DNA from: Salinarimonadaceae bacterium
Lineage (GTDB): Bacteria; Pseudomonadota; Alphaproteobacteria; Rhizobiales; Beijerinckiaceae
Direction of reading: 5' to 3'
Assembly (NCBI GenBank): GCA_007693435.1
Contig: REDO01000131.1
Span: 1-64,000, forward strand
DNA: 64,000 nt
The position numbers were made by a program, and so were the translations under genes. The notes beneath the pieces are model-generated. The model saw only the letters and a program-made list of their open reading frames with translations, was not told where the DNA came from and did no database searches. Shown here piece after piece: positions 17,825 to 27,735 of the stretch. Every line of letters begins with the position of its first letter. Within the stretch, counting starts at the first letter, position 1.

Positions 17825-18667
17825 TCAGTCGCGCAGAATCTCGTTGATGCTCGTCTTCGAGCGGGTCTGCGCGTCGACCCGTTTGACGATCACCGCGCAG
17901 TAGAGCGAGGGGCCGGGCGAGCCGTCGGGCAGGGGCTTGCCGGGAAGCGCGCCCGGAACCACGACGGAATAGGGCGGAACCTTGCCCCGGAAGACCTCGC
18001 CCGTCTCGCGATCGATGATCTTCGTCGAGCCGCTGATGAACACGCCCATCGAGAGCACGGAGCCCTGTCCGACGACAACGCCCTCGACGACTTCGGAGCG
18101 GGCGCCGATGAAGCAGTCGTCCTCGATGATGGTCGGGTTGGCCTGCAGGGGCTCCAGCACGCCGCCGATGCCTACGCCCCCCGAGAGGTGCACGTTCTTG
18201 CCGATCTGCGCGCAGGAGCCGACCGTCGCCCAGGTGTCGACCATCGTGCCCGAATCGACATAGGCGCCGAGATTGACGAAGGACGGCATCAGCACGACGC
18301 CCGGCGCGATATGGGCGCCGCGCCGCACGACGCAGTTCGGCACCGCGCGAAAGCCGGCGTCCTTGAAGCGCGCGGCGTCCCAGGCGTCGAACTTCGACGC
18401 CACCTTGTCCCACCACACCGACTGGCCGGGGCCGCCGGGAATGATCTCCATGTCGGCGAGGCGGAAGGAGAGGAGCACGGCCTTCTTGAGCCACTGATGG
18501 ACGACCCATTCGCCCTCCACCTTTTCCGCGACGCGCGCCTCGCCCGCATCGAGCATGGCGAGCGCCGCCTCGACTGCTTCGCGCACCGCGCCTTTCGTGG
18601 CGGCGGAGACGGAGGCGCGATCCTCCCAGGCGGCGTCGATGGCGGCGGCGAGATCGGTGTGGGACAT
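17825..18667 (-). CDS. dapD: 2,3,4,5-tetrahydropyridine-2,6-dicarboxylate N-succinyltransferase
   Basis: [67 protein letters not shown]. Confidence 0.97.
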   Translation of the reverse strand: MSHTDLAAAIDAAWEDRASVSAATKGAVREAVEAALAMLDAGEARVAEKVEGEWVVHQWLKKAVLLSFRLADMEIIPGGPGQSVWWDKVASKFDAWDAARFKDAGFRAVPNCVVRRGAHIAPGVVLMPSFVNLGAYVDSGTMVDTWATVGSCAQIGKNVHLSGGVGIGGVLEPLQANPTIIEDDCFIGARSEVVEGVVVGQGSVLSMGVFISGSTKIIDRETGEVFRGKVPPYSVVVPGALPGKPLPDGSPGPSLYCAVIVKRVDAQTRSKTSINEILRD

Positions 18668-18844
18668 GGGGTTGTCGCTCCGGAATGTCAGATCGTTCCG
18701 GGCTGATTAGCAACATGGCGCGGCTTTGGGTAGAGCGCAGCGCGCCGGCCGGGCGATTTGGAGGCTCCGGAGAATTTCGCCGCTTGACCGGCCCTGGCGG
18801 CTGCGATACTTTCCGCGCAACTTTCGTGAAGAGAACCGCGACCC

Positions 18845-18895
18845 ATGCGCACGCTTATTGTCGTAATTCGAACGCCATCGACGGAGCGGGCATAG
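18845..18895 (+). CDS. ilv leader peptide MRTLIVVIRTPSTERA
   Basis: 16-codon ORF with consecutive Leu-Ile-Val-Val-Ile codons, followed by nested hairpins and a terminator upstream of ilvI. Confidence 0.8.
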   Translation: MRTLIVVIRTPSTERA

Positions 18896-18920
18896 CCCGC
18901 ACGATCCGGCGATGGCGCGC

Positions 18921-18943
18921 AGGCCCCCGACGGGGCCTTTTTT
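18921..18943 (+). terminator. Attenuator terminator upstream of ilvI
   Basis: AGGCCCC-CGAC-GGGGCCT followed by TTTTTT. Confidence 0.85.
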
Positions 18944-19039
18944 ATTGGCCGAACCACTTTTTGACGGTTCGGAGACATAGCGAAACGCGAACACGACGGA
19001 CCGAGCCGGTCCGCAAGGCACGAGCGAAGGAAGCCAGCC

Positions 19040-20827
19040 ATGAGCGAGATGATGACCGGAGCCGACATGGTCGTCCGCGCCCTGCAGGACCAGGGCGTCG
19101 AGCATTTGTTCGGATATCCCGGCGGGGCCGTGCTTCCGATCTATGACGCGCTTTTCCATCAAAACAGCGTGCAGCACATCCTCGTGCGGCATGAGCAGGG
19201 CGCGGTTCACGCGGCCGAGGGCTACGCGCGCTCCACCGGCAAGGTCGGCGTCGTGCTCGTGACGTCGGGCCCCGGGGCCACGAACGCCGTGACGGGCCTC
19301 ACGGACGCGATGATGGATTCGATCCCGATCGTCTGCATCACCGGCCAGGTGCCGACGCATCTGATCGGCTCGGACGCGTTCCAGGAATGCGACACGGTCG
19401 GCATCACGCGCCACTGCACGAAGCACAATTACCTCGTGAAGGACATCGCCGACCTGCCGCGCATCCTGCATGAGGCCTTCTACGTCGCCGCCAACGGCCG
19501 CCCGGGCCCGGTCGTGATCGACCTGCCCAAGGACATCCAGTTCCAGACGGGCCTCTACGCGCGCCCCACGAGCAGCCAGCACAAGACCTACCGCCCCACC
19601 GTCAAGGGCGACCTCGACCAGATTCGCAAGGCCGTCGAGATGATCGGCGCGGCCAGGCGCCCCATCTTCTACACGGGCGGCGGCGTCATCAATTCGGGTC
19701 CGCACGCGGCCGAGCTGCTGCGCGAAATGGTGCGCCTCACGGGCTACCCGATCACCTCGACCCTGATGGGGCTCGGAGCCTACCCGGCCTCGGACAGGCA
19801 GTTCCTCGGAATGCTCGGCATGCACGGCACCTACGAGGCGAACCTCGCGATGCATGATTGCGATCTGATGATCTGCGTCGGGGCCCGGTTCGACGACCGC
19901 ATCACCGGCCGGATCGACGCCTTTTCGCCGAACTCGCACAAGATCCACATCGATATCGATCCGTCCTCGATCAACAAGAACGTCAAGGTCGATGTCGGCA
20001 TCGTCGGCGATTGCGGGCATGTGCTCGAGGACATGGTGCGCCTCTTCCGCACCACGTCGCCGCAGATCGACAAGCCGGCGCTGAAGGAGTGGTGGGCGCA
20101 GATCGAGCGCTGGCGCTCGCGCAAGTGCCTCGCCTATCGGCCCTCGAGCGAGGTCATCAAGCCGCAATACGCCGTCGAGCGCCTGTTCGCGGCGACGAAG
20201 GCTCCGGTCAACAGGGGGCGCGAAACCTACATCACGACCGAGGTCGGCCAGCACCAGATGTGGGCGGCCCAGTATTTCGGCTTCGAGGAGCCCAATCACT
20301 GGATGACGTCGGGAGGGCTCGGCACCATGGGCTACGGCCTGCCGGCCGCGATCGGCGTGCAACTCGCCCATCGTGACGCGCTGGTCGTGGACATCGCCGG
20401 CGAAGCCTCGATCCTCATGAACATCCAGGAGATGTCGACGGCCGTGCAGTACCGCGCGCCGGTCAAGATCTTCATTCTCAACAACGAGTATATGGGCATG
20501 GTCCGCCAGTGGCAGGAGCTGCTGCACGGCGGGCGCTATTCGCAGAGCTATTCGGAATCGCTGCCCGATTTCGTGAAGCTCGCCGAAGCCTACGGCGCGG
20601 TTGGCATGCGCTGCGACAAGCCGGACGATCTCGACGCGGCCATCGCCGAAATGATCGCGGTCGACCGGCCCGTGATCTTCGATTGCGTCGTCGATAAGTC
20701 GGAGAACTGCTTCCCGATGATCCCCTCGGGCAAGGCGCATAACGAGATGATCCTCAACGAGTATCTCTCCGAGGACGCGCAGGACATCGGGTCGATCATT
20801 GACGAGAAGGGCAAGATGCTCGTCTGA
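19040..20827 (+). CDS. ilvI: Acetolactate synthase large subunit (biosynthetic)
   Basis: 595 aa; MTGADMVVRALQDQGVEHLFGYPGGAVLPIYDAL; ends SGKAHNEMIL. Confidence 0.96.
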   Translation: MSEMMTGADMVVRALQDQGVEHLFGYPGGAVLPIYDALFHQNSVQHILVRHEQGAVHAAEGYARSTGKVGVVLVTSGPGATNAVTGLTDAMMDSIPIVCITGQVPTHLIGSDAFQECDTVGITRHCTKHNYLVKDIADLPRILHEAFYVAANGRPGPVVIDLPKDIQFQTGLYARPTSSQHKTYRPTVKGDLDQIRKAVEMIGAARRPIFYTGGGVINSGPHAAELLREMVRLTGYPITSTLMGLGAYPASDRQFLGMLGMHGTYEANLAMHDCDLMICVGARFDDRITGRIDAFSPNSHKIHIDIDPSSINKNVKVDVGIVGDCGHVLEDMVRLFRTTSPQIDKPALKEWWAQIERWRSRKCLAYRPSSEVIKPQYAVERLFAATKAPVNRGRETYITTEVGQHQMWAAQYFGFEEPNHWMTSGGLGTMGYGLPAAIGVQLAHRDALVVDIAGEASILMNIQEMSTAVQYRAPVKIFILNNEYMGMVRQWQELLHGGRYSQSYSESLPDFVKLAEAYGAVGMRCDKPDDLDAAIAEMIAVDRPVIFDCVVDKSENCFPMIPSGKAHNEMILNEYLSEDAQDIGSIIDEKGKMLV

Positions 20828-20867
20828 TGACGGCCGGCTACGGCGCGCGCAGCGAAAGGCCCGACAC

Positions 20868-21557
20868 ATGACGACGCTGGTCATCGCCAACAAGTGTTAC
20901 TCCTCGTGGTCGCTGCGGCCATGGATCCTCATGCGCCATCACGGGATCGTCTTCGTCGAGATGCTTATCCCGCTCGGCTTGCCGGATACGCGCGAGCGCA
21001 TCCTGCTGCTCTCGCCATCCGGCAAGGTTCCCGCTCTCATCGAGGACGGCGTCGCGGTCTGGGAATCGCTCGCGATCATGGAGACATTGGCGGAGCGCCG
21101 GCCCGATCTTCCGATCTGGCCGCGTGATCCCGCCGCGCGGGCGCATGCGCGTTCGATCGCCGCCGAGATGCATGCCGGTTTCGGGGCTCTGCGCAACGTG
21201 CTGCCGATGAATCTCGGCAAGCGCTACGCGCATCGCGACCGGGGCGAGAAGCTCGCGGCGGACGTCGCGCGCGTCATCGCCCTCTGGAAGGACACCCGCG
21301 CGCGTTTCGGCGCAGACGGGCCGTTCCTTTTCGGGGCCGACTTCACGGCGGCGGACGCCATGTACGCGCCCGTCGTGACGCGGCTCGACACTTACGACTG
21401 GCCGGTCGACGGGGCGACGCGCGCCTATATGGACGCGATTCTCACGCTGCCGGCCTTCAAGGAATGGCTTTCGGCGGCGTTGCGCGAGACGTGGATCGTG
21501 GCCGAAGACGAAATTGACGAAGAGGCGATCGCGAACTTTCGCGGCGCCGGGGCTTAA
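20868..21557 (+). CDS. Glutathione S-transferase family protein
   Basis: MTTLVIANKCYSSWSLRPWILMRHHGI...PSGKVPALIEDGVAVWESLAIMETLAE. Confidence 0.9.
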   Translation: MTTLVIANKCYSSWSLRPWILMRHHGIVFVEMLIPLGLPDTRERILLLSPSGKVPALIEDGVAVWESLAIMETLAERRPDLPIWPRDPAARAHARSIAAEMHAGFGALRNVLPMNLGKRYAHRDRGEKLAADVARVIALWKDTRARFGADGPFLFGADFTAADAMYAPVVTRLDTYDWPVDGATRAYMDAILTLPAFKEWLSAALRETWIVAEDEIDEEAIANFRGAGA

Positions 21558-21569
21558 GGCGGAAAAAGA

Positions 21570-22109
21570 ATGAACAGTCAGACGCATTATCCGGCGCAGA
21601 CCGTGTCGCAGGCCGTGCACCGGCACACCCTCGCCATCATAGTCGACAACGAGCCGGGCGTGCTCGCGCGCATCGCGGGCCTGTTCTCGGGGCGCGGCTA
21701 CAACATCGAGAGCCTGACCGTCTCCGAGACGGAGCACGAGAAGCACATCTCGCGCATCACGATCGTGACGGCGGGCACGACGAACGTGATCGAGCAGATC
21801 AAGTTCCACCTCCTGCGGCTCGTGCCCGTGCACCGGGTCGACGACCTGACCGTGAACGGCGAGGCGGTCGAGCGTGAATTATGCATGGTGAAGGTCGTCG
21901 GCAAAGGCGATCACCGCGTCGAAGCGATGCGGCTCGCCGCCGCCTTCGGCGCCCGCACGCTCGACGCGACGCTCGAATCCTTCATTTTCGAACTGACCGG
22001 CGCAAGCGACGAGATCGAGCGCTTCATCAAGCTCATGACCGTCGTCGGGCTGACCGAAGTCGCCCGCACCGGGATCGCCGCCATGAGCCGGGGTTCCGAG
22101 TCGCTGTGA
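21570..22109 (+). CDS. ilvH: Acetolactate synthase small subunit
   Basis: ACT domain HTLAIIVDNEPGVLARIAGLFSGRGYNIESLTVSETEHEKHISRITIVT. Confidence 0.97.
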   Translation: MNSQTHYPAQTVSQAVHRHTLAIIVDNEPGVLARIAGLFSGRGYNIESLTVSETEHEKHISRITIVTAGTTNVIEQIKFHLLRLVPVHRVDDLTVNGEAVERELCMVKVVGKGDHRVEAMRLAAAFGARTLDATLESFIFELTGASDEIERFIKLMTVVGLTEVARTGIAAMSRGSESL

Positions 22110-22133
22110 GCGACGTCCAGCTGAAACGTTTTC

Positions 22134-22162
22134 GGGCCGCGCCTTTCGGGCGCGGCCCTTTT
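22134..22162 (+). terminator. Rho-independent terminator after ilvH
   Basis: GGGCCGCGCC-TTTCG-GGCGCGGCCC followed by TTTT. Confidence 0.85.
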
Positions 22163-22182
22163 CGTTCGTCGGAGAAAGGGGA

Positions 22183-22212
22183 GGCGGCTCCGGAAGGGAA
22201 GCCGGAGCCGCC
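22183..22212. terminator. Second strong hairpin between convergent ilvH and flgH
   Basis: GGCGGCTCCGG-AAGGGAAG-CCGGAGCCGCC, perfect 11-bp arms. Confidence 0.5.
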
Positions 22213-22300
22213 GGGATGCGAGGCCGAGGGCGAGAGGGGAGCGTGCCCTGGAGACGGCCTCGCGGGGAGCCTTTTTCGAAGGCGGCCGGTTGGCGCGCCC

Positions 22301-23053
22301 TCAGAACGGAAGCAGGATGTCCATCACCTGCTGGCCGTAGCGGGGCTGCTGCACGTCCGTGATCTGGCCGCGTCCGCCGTAGGAGATCCGGGCCTGCGCG
22401 ATCTTGGTCGAGTCGATCGTGTTGTCGGCCTCGATATCCTCGGGGCGCACGACGCCCGCGACGATCAATTCCCGCACCTCGAAATTCACGCGGATCTCCT
22501 GCTTGCCCTCGATCACCATGTTGCCGTTTGGCAGCACCTGGGTGACCACGGCGGCGACGTTCGTCGCGAGCTGTTCGGAGCGCCGCGTCGAACCCGCCCC
22601 CTGGCTCGACGAGTTCGAGCCGATCCCGACAAGCGCGTCCGCCTGCACTTCCTCCGGGAAGACCTGGCCGAGCTTGGTTTCGAAGCCGAACATGCTGTCT
22701 GCCGAGAGGTTCTCGCCGTTCGCGCGCGAGCGGCGGGTCTGGTTGTCAAACTGGGCGCGGTCGGTGACCCGCACCCTGACCGTCACGAGATCGCCGATGC
22801 GGGCGGCGCGCTGGTCCTTGAAGAAGGCGCGCGAACCCTGTCGCCACAGCGAGTTCGAGGCGAAGGCGGCGGGCTCGATGTCCGGCATCGGCATGCGCAC
22901 GGGCTTGTAGCCGGGCAGGGCGGTCGGGTCCTCGATCGCGGAGAGCGGAGGCGCGCGGCCGACATTGGCGAGCCGGTCCGCCGTCGAACAGGCGCCCAGC
23001 GCGAGCGCGAGGCCGAGGACGGCGAAGGGCTTCATGGAGCGGGAGGCGGGCAT
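22301..23053 (-). CDS. flgH: Flagellar L-ring protein FlgH
   Basis: Lipoprotein ALGACST; GSRAFFKDQRAARIGDLVTVRVRVTDRA; GEQEIRVNFEVRELIVAGVVRPEDI-like motif. Confidence 0.95.
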   Translation of the reverse strand: MPASRSMKPFAVLGLALALGACSTADRLANVGRAPPLSAIEDPTALPGYKPVRMPMPDIEPAAFASNSLWRQGSRAFFKDQRAARIGDLVTVRVRVTDRAQFDNQTRRSRANGENLSADSMFGFETKLGQVFPEEVQADALVGIGSNSSSQGAGSTRRSEQLATNVAAVVTQVLPNGNMVIEGKQEIRVNFEVRELIVAGVVRPEDIEADNTIDSTKIAQARISYGGRGQITDVQQPRYGQQVMDILLPF

Positions 23054-23081
23054 CTTGTTTCTCACTTCTTCCTGCTCGGGA

Positions 23082-24146
23082 TTACTGGATGCGACGGGCG
23101 CTGGAGGCGATCGGCCCCAGGGCCGGGCCTTCGACGACGACCTGCCCGGGGGCGACGATCGTAGCCTGCAGCACGCGGTTGCTCTGGATGTTGGAGACCG
23201 GAATGATGTCGCCCCGAGCGCCGGCCTCGCGGGCCACGCCACGCGTCGTCAGGGTGAGGTTGCGGGTGCGGTAGACGATCATGACGTTCTCGTTGCGGCC
23301 CACGAGCTGCGGGCGGACGAGATCGCCGGAGCGAAGCGCCGCGCCGGCGGAAAGCGCGCGGCGAGCCACGACTTCGCGCAGGTCGAGCCCGTCGAGCCGC
23401 GCATCCTGCGGGACGGAGCCGCGCGGACGGCGTTCGATCGTCACATCGCTCTGGCCGACGACCTCGCCGCGTTCGATCGGGCGGTTGAGGATCGCGATCT
23501 CGACCGTTTCGAGCACGCTCGCCGAAACCATGGCCTGCGCCCGGCGGCGGTTGGCGTCGGGGCCGACATAGACCATCGCGGAGAGCCTGCGGCTTGTCGT
23601 GTCGAGGCGCATGTCCACGACGGCGACGGCCTCCGTGACGTCGGGAGCGACGACGAGCGTGGGCGCCTCGCCGTCGAAGCGCAGCGAGAGCGTTTCGGGC
23701 GCAACGGCGAGTCGGCTCGCGGCCTCGACCGTAAGTGCCTCGACGATCTCGTCGCGGGAAATGAATCTGGCGGCGCGCACGACGTTGACGTGGCGCCGGC
23801 CATAGGTTTCAAGTTCGCCGAAGCCGAGGGACTCGGCCGCCGCTTCGATCCGGGCGGTCTGGATGGTGCCGGTTTCGCCGAGACCCGGCGCGCGGAAGAC
23901 CGGGATCGTGGCGACGTCTTCCGGCGCGCCCGCGACGAGGTCGCCGAAGGTGACGATATCGCTGCGAACCGTGACGTCGCCGCGCAACTGCGGGCGTTCG
24001 CCGGCGTTGGCCGGAGCGGCGAAGAGCGCGGCGCCGAGGGCGACGGCGAGGCCGATGACGAGCGCCGCCGCGCGCAGGATGGCGACGGAGCCGATGCGGC
24101 CGCGGCGATTGGAGCCGAGCGTCTGGGCGTGGAGATCGAGGCTCAT
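23082..24146 (-). CDS. flgA: Flagellar P-ring assembly chaperone FlgA
   Basis: C-terminal PIERGEVVGQSDVTIERRP...LVRPQLVGRNENVMIVYRTRNLTLTTRGVAREAGARGDIIPVSNIQSNRVLQATIVAPGQV. Confidence 0.93.
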   Translation of the reverse strand: MSLDLHAQTLGSNRRGRIGSVAILRAAALVIGLAVALGAALFAAPANAGERPQLRGDVTVRSDIVTFGDLVAGAPEDVATIPVFRAPGLGETGTIQTARIEAAAESLGFGELETYGRRHVNVVRAARFISRDEIVEALTVEAASRLAVAPETLSLRFDGEAPTLVVAPDVTEAVAVVDMRLDTTSRRLSAMVYVGPDANRRRAQAMVSASVLETVEIAILNRPIERGEVVGQSDVTIERRPRGSVPQDARLDGLDLREVVARRALSAGAALRSGDLVRPQLVGRNENVMIVYRTRNLTLTTRGVAREAGARGDIIPVSNIQSNRVLQATIVAPGQVVVEGPALGPIASSARRIQ

Positions 24147-24152
24147 GTCGCG

Positions 24153-24944
24153 TTACCCCCGGAACATCTGGTTGGCCGCCGTCAGCATCTGGTCGGCTGC
24201 GCTGATGACCTTGGAATTCATCTCGTAGGCGCGCTGCGCCGCGATCAGCGAAGAGATCTCGGTCACGGCGTTGACGTTGGCCTCTTCTAGGAAGCCCTGC
24301 TGGAGAGAGCCGAAGCCTTCCTCGCCCGGCTGCCCCTCGATCGCCGCGCCGGAGGCCGCCGATTCGAGGAACAGGTTGTCGCCGATGGATTCGAGGCCGG
24401 TCTTGTTGATGAAGCGGGCGAGTTGAAGCCTGCCGACTTCCTGAGGTTCGGCTTCATTGCCGACGATCACCTGCACGCCGCCCTGATTGCTGATCGAGAC
24501 GCTGCGTGCGCCCGCCGGAATCTGGATGCCGGGATCGACCAGATAGCCGTCCTTGGTGACGATCTGGCCCTCGGAGTCGAGGTCGAAGCCGCCGTCGCGG
24601 GTATAGGCGGTGCGCCCGTCCGGCATCTGGATGCGAAAGAAGCCCTCGCCGCGAATGGCGATGTCGAATTCCTTCTCGGTGGGCGTGATGCTGCCCTGGG
24701 ACATGGCGCGCGCGGTCGAGACGGTCTTGACGCCCGTGCCGATCTCGACGCCCGAGGGCGCCCGGGTGCCCTGCTCCGAGGTTCCCGAGCCGGTGCGGCG
24801 CAGATCCTGATAGAGAAGATCCTGAAAATGCACCTGCTGGCGTTTGAAGCCGGTCGTGCGCATGTTGGCGATATTGTTGGAGATGACCTGGACGTTCATC
24901 TCCTGGGCCGCCATTCCGGTCGCTGCGGTGTAGAGGGCGCGCAT
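24153..24944 (-). CDS. flgG: Flagellar basal-body rod protein FlgG
   Basis: MRALYTAATGMAAQEMNVQVISNNIANMRTTGFKRQQVHFQDLLYQ. Confidence 0.97.
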   Translation of the reverse strand: MRALYTAATGMAAQEMNVQVISNNIANMRTTGFKRQQVHFQDLLYQDLRRTGSGTSEQGTRAPSGVEIGTGVKTVSTARAMSQGSITPTEKEFDIAIRGEGFFRIQMPDGRTAYTRDGGFDLDSEGQIVTKDGYLVDPGIQIPAGARSVSISNQGGVQVIVGNEAEPQEVGRLQLARFINKTGLESIGDNLFLESAASGAAIEGQPGEEGFGSLQQGFLEEANVNAVTEISSLIAAQRAYEMNSKVISAADQMLTAANQMFRG

Positions 24945-24963
24945 GGCGTGTTCTCCTTATCCG

Positions 24964-25704
24964 TCAGACCGCCTCGCCGAGGCGCTGGATCGTCGTCCGC
25001 TGCATCTCGGCAAGGCGCTGTAGGGTGTTGGCGACGCTCGTATAGGCGCGGCTCACATCCATGAGGCGCGTCATCTCAAGGACCGCGTTGACGTTCGAGC
25101 GCTCGATCATCCCGCTTTGAACGCGGGTGGTGTCGAAGGCGGGTATGGGAGCCTCGTCGCTGGCGAAGACGTTGGCGCCCTCGTTGCGCAGGGCCTGCGC
25201 GTTCTCGAACCGAGCGAGGCGCAGCCGTCCGCGATCGCCCTGGTCGGAGGAGATCGTTCCGTCGGCGGCGATCGTCACGCCGTTTTCCTCGGGGTCGAGG
25301 ACGATCGGCCCGCCGTCGCCGAGCACCGGCCACCCGTCGCTCGTGACCAGACGGCCCTCATTGTCGAGCTGGAGGGAGCCGTTGCGGGTGTAGCGCTCGC
25401 CGCCGGGCGTATCCACGACGAGAAAGCCGTCGCCCCGAAGCGCCACGTCGAGCGGGTTGCCCGTCTGCTGCATCGCGCCGGCGCTCAGGTCGAGCGGCGT
25501 TCCCGCGTCGATCACGTAGGAGATGCGACGATCCGGCCGAGGGAATTCCTCGGCGCTCGCGCGCTCCATGAGATATTCGCGAAACAGCGAGGAACGCGCC
25601 TTGAAGCCGTTCGTCGATACGTTGGCCATGTTGTTGGCGATGACGTCCAGCTCACGCGCCAGCGCCACCTGCCGAGACAGGCCGATGAGAAGCGTGTTCT
25701 CCAT
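24964..25704 (-). CDS. flgF: Flagellar basal-body rod protein FlgF
   Basis: MENTLLIGLSRQVALARELDVIANNMANVSTNGFKARSSLFREY. Confidence 0.96.
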   Translation of the reverse strand: MENTLLIGLSRQVALARELDVIANNMANVSTNGFKARSSLFREYLMERASAEEFPRPDRRISYVIDAGTPLDLSAGAMQQTGNPLDVALRGDGFLVVDTPGGERYTRNGSLQLDNEGRLVTSDGWPVLGDGGPIVLDPEENGVTIAADGTISSDQGDRGRLRLARFENAQALRNEGANVFASDEAPIPAFDTTRVQSGMIERSNVNAVLEMTRLMDVSRAYTSVANTLQRLAEMQRTTIQRLGEAV

Positions 25705-25911
25705 CAGAGCCGCTCCAGTTCCCTTTATCCCCGCCGGAACCTCGGCGCTCCCCAGCGCGGTTCCGACGCCCTCCCCGTCGCAGGAGGCGTGCCAAACATG
25801 GTTAATCGTGAAAAACGCATATTTTTCAAAGATCTGGCGTATCAGGCGCCGCGCATCCGGGGGCGCCGGGTTCGCCGGGCGGCAGAAACGCGCCGGCAGA
25901 ATTTGCCCACC

Positions 25912-25926
25912 TTAACGGGGCGTTAA
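25912..25926. promoter_or_regulatory. CtrA-type binding site
   Basis: TTAA-CGGGGCG-TTAA(C), matching the TTAA-N7-TTAA consensus, between divergent flgF and fliL. Confidence 0.7.
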
Positions 25927-25991
25927 CCGTAACGCGTGATCATGCGACGGGTGAACGAAACCTTGGCGCGGACCCGGGAAGAGCGCGTTCG

Positions 25992-26495
25992 ATGGCGAAG
26001 AATCAGGACGAAGAAGACCAGACCGAAGACGAAGGCGCTGCTGAAAACGCCGGCGCGGGCAAGAAGAAGCGGCTCGTGACCTTCGCGGCGGCCGGCGCGC
26101 TAGCATTGCTGCTCGCGGGCGGCGGCGGGTATTTTTTCCTCGCCGGCGGCGATTCTTCCGAATCGGATGCCGAAGCGGCGAAACCGGTCGTGTTCGTCGA
26201 TATGCGCGAGATGATCGTCAACCTCGCCTTCGAGCCTCCGCAGGAGCGTCCCCGCTTTCTGAAATTCCGCGTGTCGCTGGAGCTGGACGACCCGCGCGCG
26301 GTCGCGGCGATCGAGCCGCTGATGCCGCGCATCGAGGACGCCTTCCAGGTGTACCTGCGTGAATTGCGCCCCAGCGAACTCGACGGCTCCGCCGGCGTGC
26401 ACCGTCTGCGCGAGGAGCTTTTGCGACGGGTCAATATTGCGGTCCATCCGGCCAAGGTGAACGCGCTGCTCTTCCAGGAAGTCGTGGTTCAGTGA
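25992..26495 (+). CDS. fliL: Flagellar basal body-associated protein FliL
   Basis: Single TM segment; FVDMREMIVNLAFEPPQERPRFLKFRVSLELDD; upstream of fliM. Confidence 0.93.
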   Translation: MAKNQDEEDQTEDEGAAENAGAGKKKRLVTFAAAGALALLLAGGGGYFFLAGGDSSESDAEAAKPVVFVDMREMIVNLAFEPPQERPRFLKFRVSLELDDPRAVAAIEPLMPRIEDAFQVYLRELRPSELDGSAGVHRLREELLRRVNIAVHPAKVNALLFQEVVVQ

Positions 26496-26507
26496 GGAGC
26501 ATGGGCC

Positions 26508-27731
26508 GTGGCTGACGATCCGGAAAACCCGCAGGAAGAAGCCCTCGACGACGACTGGGCCGCAGCTCTGGCCGAGCAGGGCGCGAGCGACCCCGCGCTC
26601 GCCGACGAATGGGGCGCGGCGCTCGCCGAGCAGGGCTCCGCCGCCGCCGTGAGCGACATGGCCGCCGAATGGGCGACCATGATCGACGAGAGCACGGACG
26701 ACGACAGCCCGGACATGGCCGGCGCCGACCGTATCCTCAACCAGAGCGAAATCGACCAGCTGCTCGGCTTCTCGCTGCACGAGCTGTCCGCGTCGGGCGC
26801 GGGCGGCATCAAGGCCATCGTCGATTCGGGCGTCGTCTCCTACGAACGCCTGCCCATGCTCGAAATCATCTTCGACAGGATGGTCCGCCTCCTGTCGACG
26901 AGCCTGCGCAACTTCTTCCAGGACAACGTCGAGGTGACGCTCGACAACATCCGCTCCGTGCGCTTCGGCGACTATCTCAACTCGATTCCGCTGCCCGTGC
27001 AGCTCGCGGTGTTCCGATGCGACGGCTGGGAGAATTCCGGCCTCGTCACCATCGAGTCGAACCTCGCATATTCCACGCTGGACCTGCTTCTCGGCGGCAA
27101 ACGCGGCAGCCAGGACACGCGCCTTGACGGTCGACCCTTCACCACGATCGAGATGCAGCTCGTCAAGCGCATGGTCGAAATCGTGCTGGGCGATCTTCAG
27201 GTCTCCTTCGCCCCGCTCTCGCAGGTGGACTTCGTCGTCGACCGGATCGAAACCAACCCGCGCTTCGCCACGATCACCCGGCCCGCCAATGCGGGAATCC
27301 TGATCGATCTGAAACTGGACATGGAAGGGCGCGGCGGCGTCCTCCAGATCATGTTCCCCTACGCGACGATCGAGCCGATCCGCGACCTGCTGCTCCAGAG
27401 CTTCATGGGCGAGAAGCTCGGGCGCGATTCCGTCTGGGAAGGTCATCTCGCGACCGAGATCTGGCAATCGGATTTCGAGGTGAAGGCGGTCCTGCACGAG
27501 ATGCGGGTGCCGCTCAAGAAGATCGTCGGCCTCGAGGTCGGGGACACGCTCGTCTTCGACGTCAGGCCCAGCGATCTGGTCACGCTCCAATGCGGCGAAT
27601 GGCGATTGACGCAGGGGCGCGTCGGGCGCGTCGAGGACAAGATCGCGGTGAAGATCGCGCGGCCGATGCGGCGCGCGCGCACGACGCTCGCCGCCTTCGA
27701 GGCGAGCGCCAAAAATCAGAGTGAGGCGTAA
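26508..27731 (+). CDS. fliM: Flagellar motor switch protein FliM
   Basis: ADRILNQSEIDQLLGFSLHE; RMVRLLSTSLRNFFQDNVEVTL; 407 aa. Confidence 0.97.
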   Translation: MADDPENPQEEALDDDWAAALAEQGASDPALADEWGAALAEQGSAAAVSDMAAEWATMIDESTDDDSPDMAGADRILNQSEIDQLLGFSLHELSASGAGGIKAIVDSGVVSYERLPMLEIIFDRMVRLLSTSLRNFFQDNVEVTLDNIRSVRFGDYLNSIPLPVQLAVFRCDGWENSGLVTIESNLAYSTLDLLLGGKRGSQDTRLDGRPFTTIEMQLVKRMVEIVLGDLQVSFAPLSQVDFVVDRIETNPRFATITRPANAGILIDLKLDMEGRGGVLQIMFPYATIEPIRDLLLQSFMGEKLGRDSVWEGHLATEIWQSDFEVKAVLHEMRVPLKKIVGLEVGDTLVFDVRPSDLVTLQCGEWRLTQGRVGRVEDKIAVKIARPMRRARTTLAAFEASAKNQSEA

Positions 27732-27735
27732 CGGG

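Noticed and set aside
18707-20893. 728-aa minus-strand ORF
   Set aside because: Antisense shadow of ilvI; His/Arg/Asp-rich translation without family similarity.
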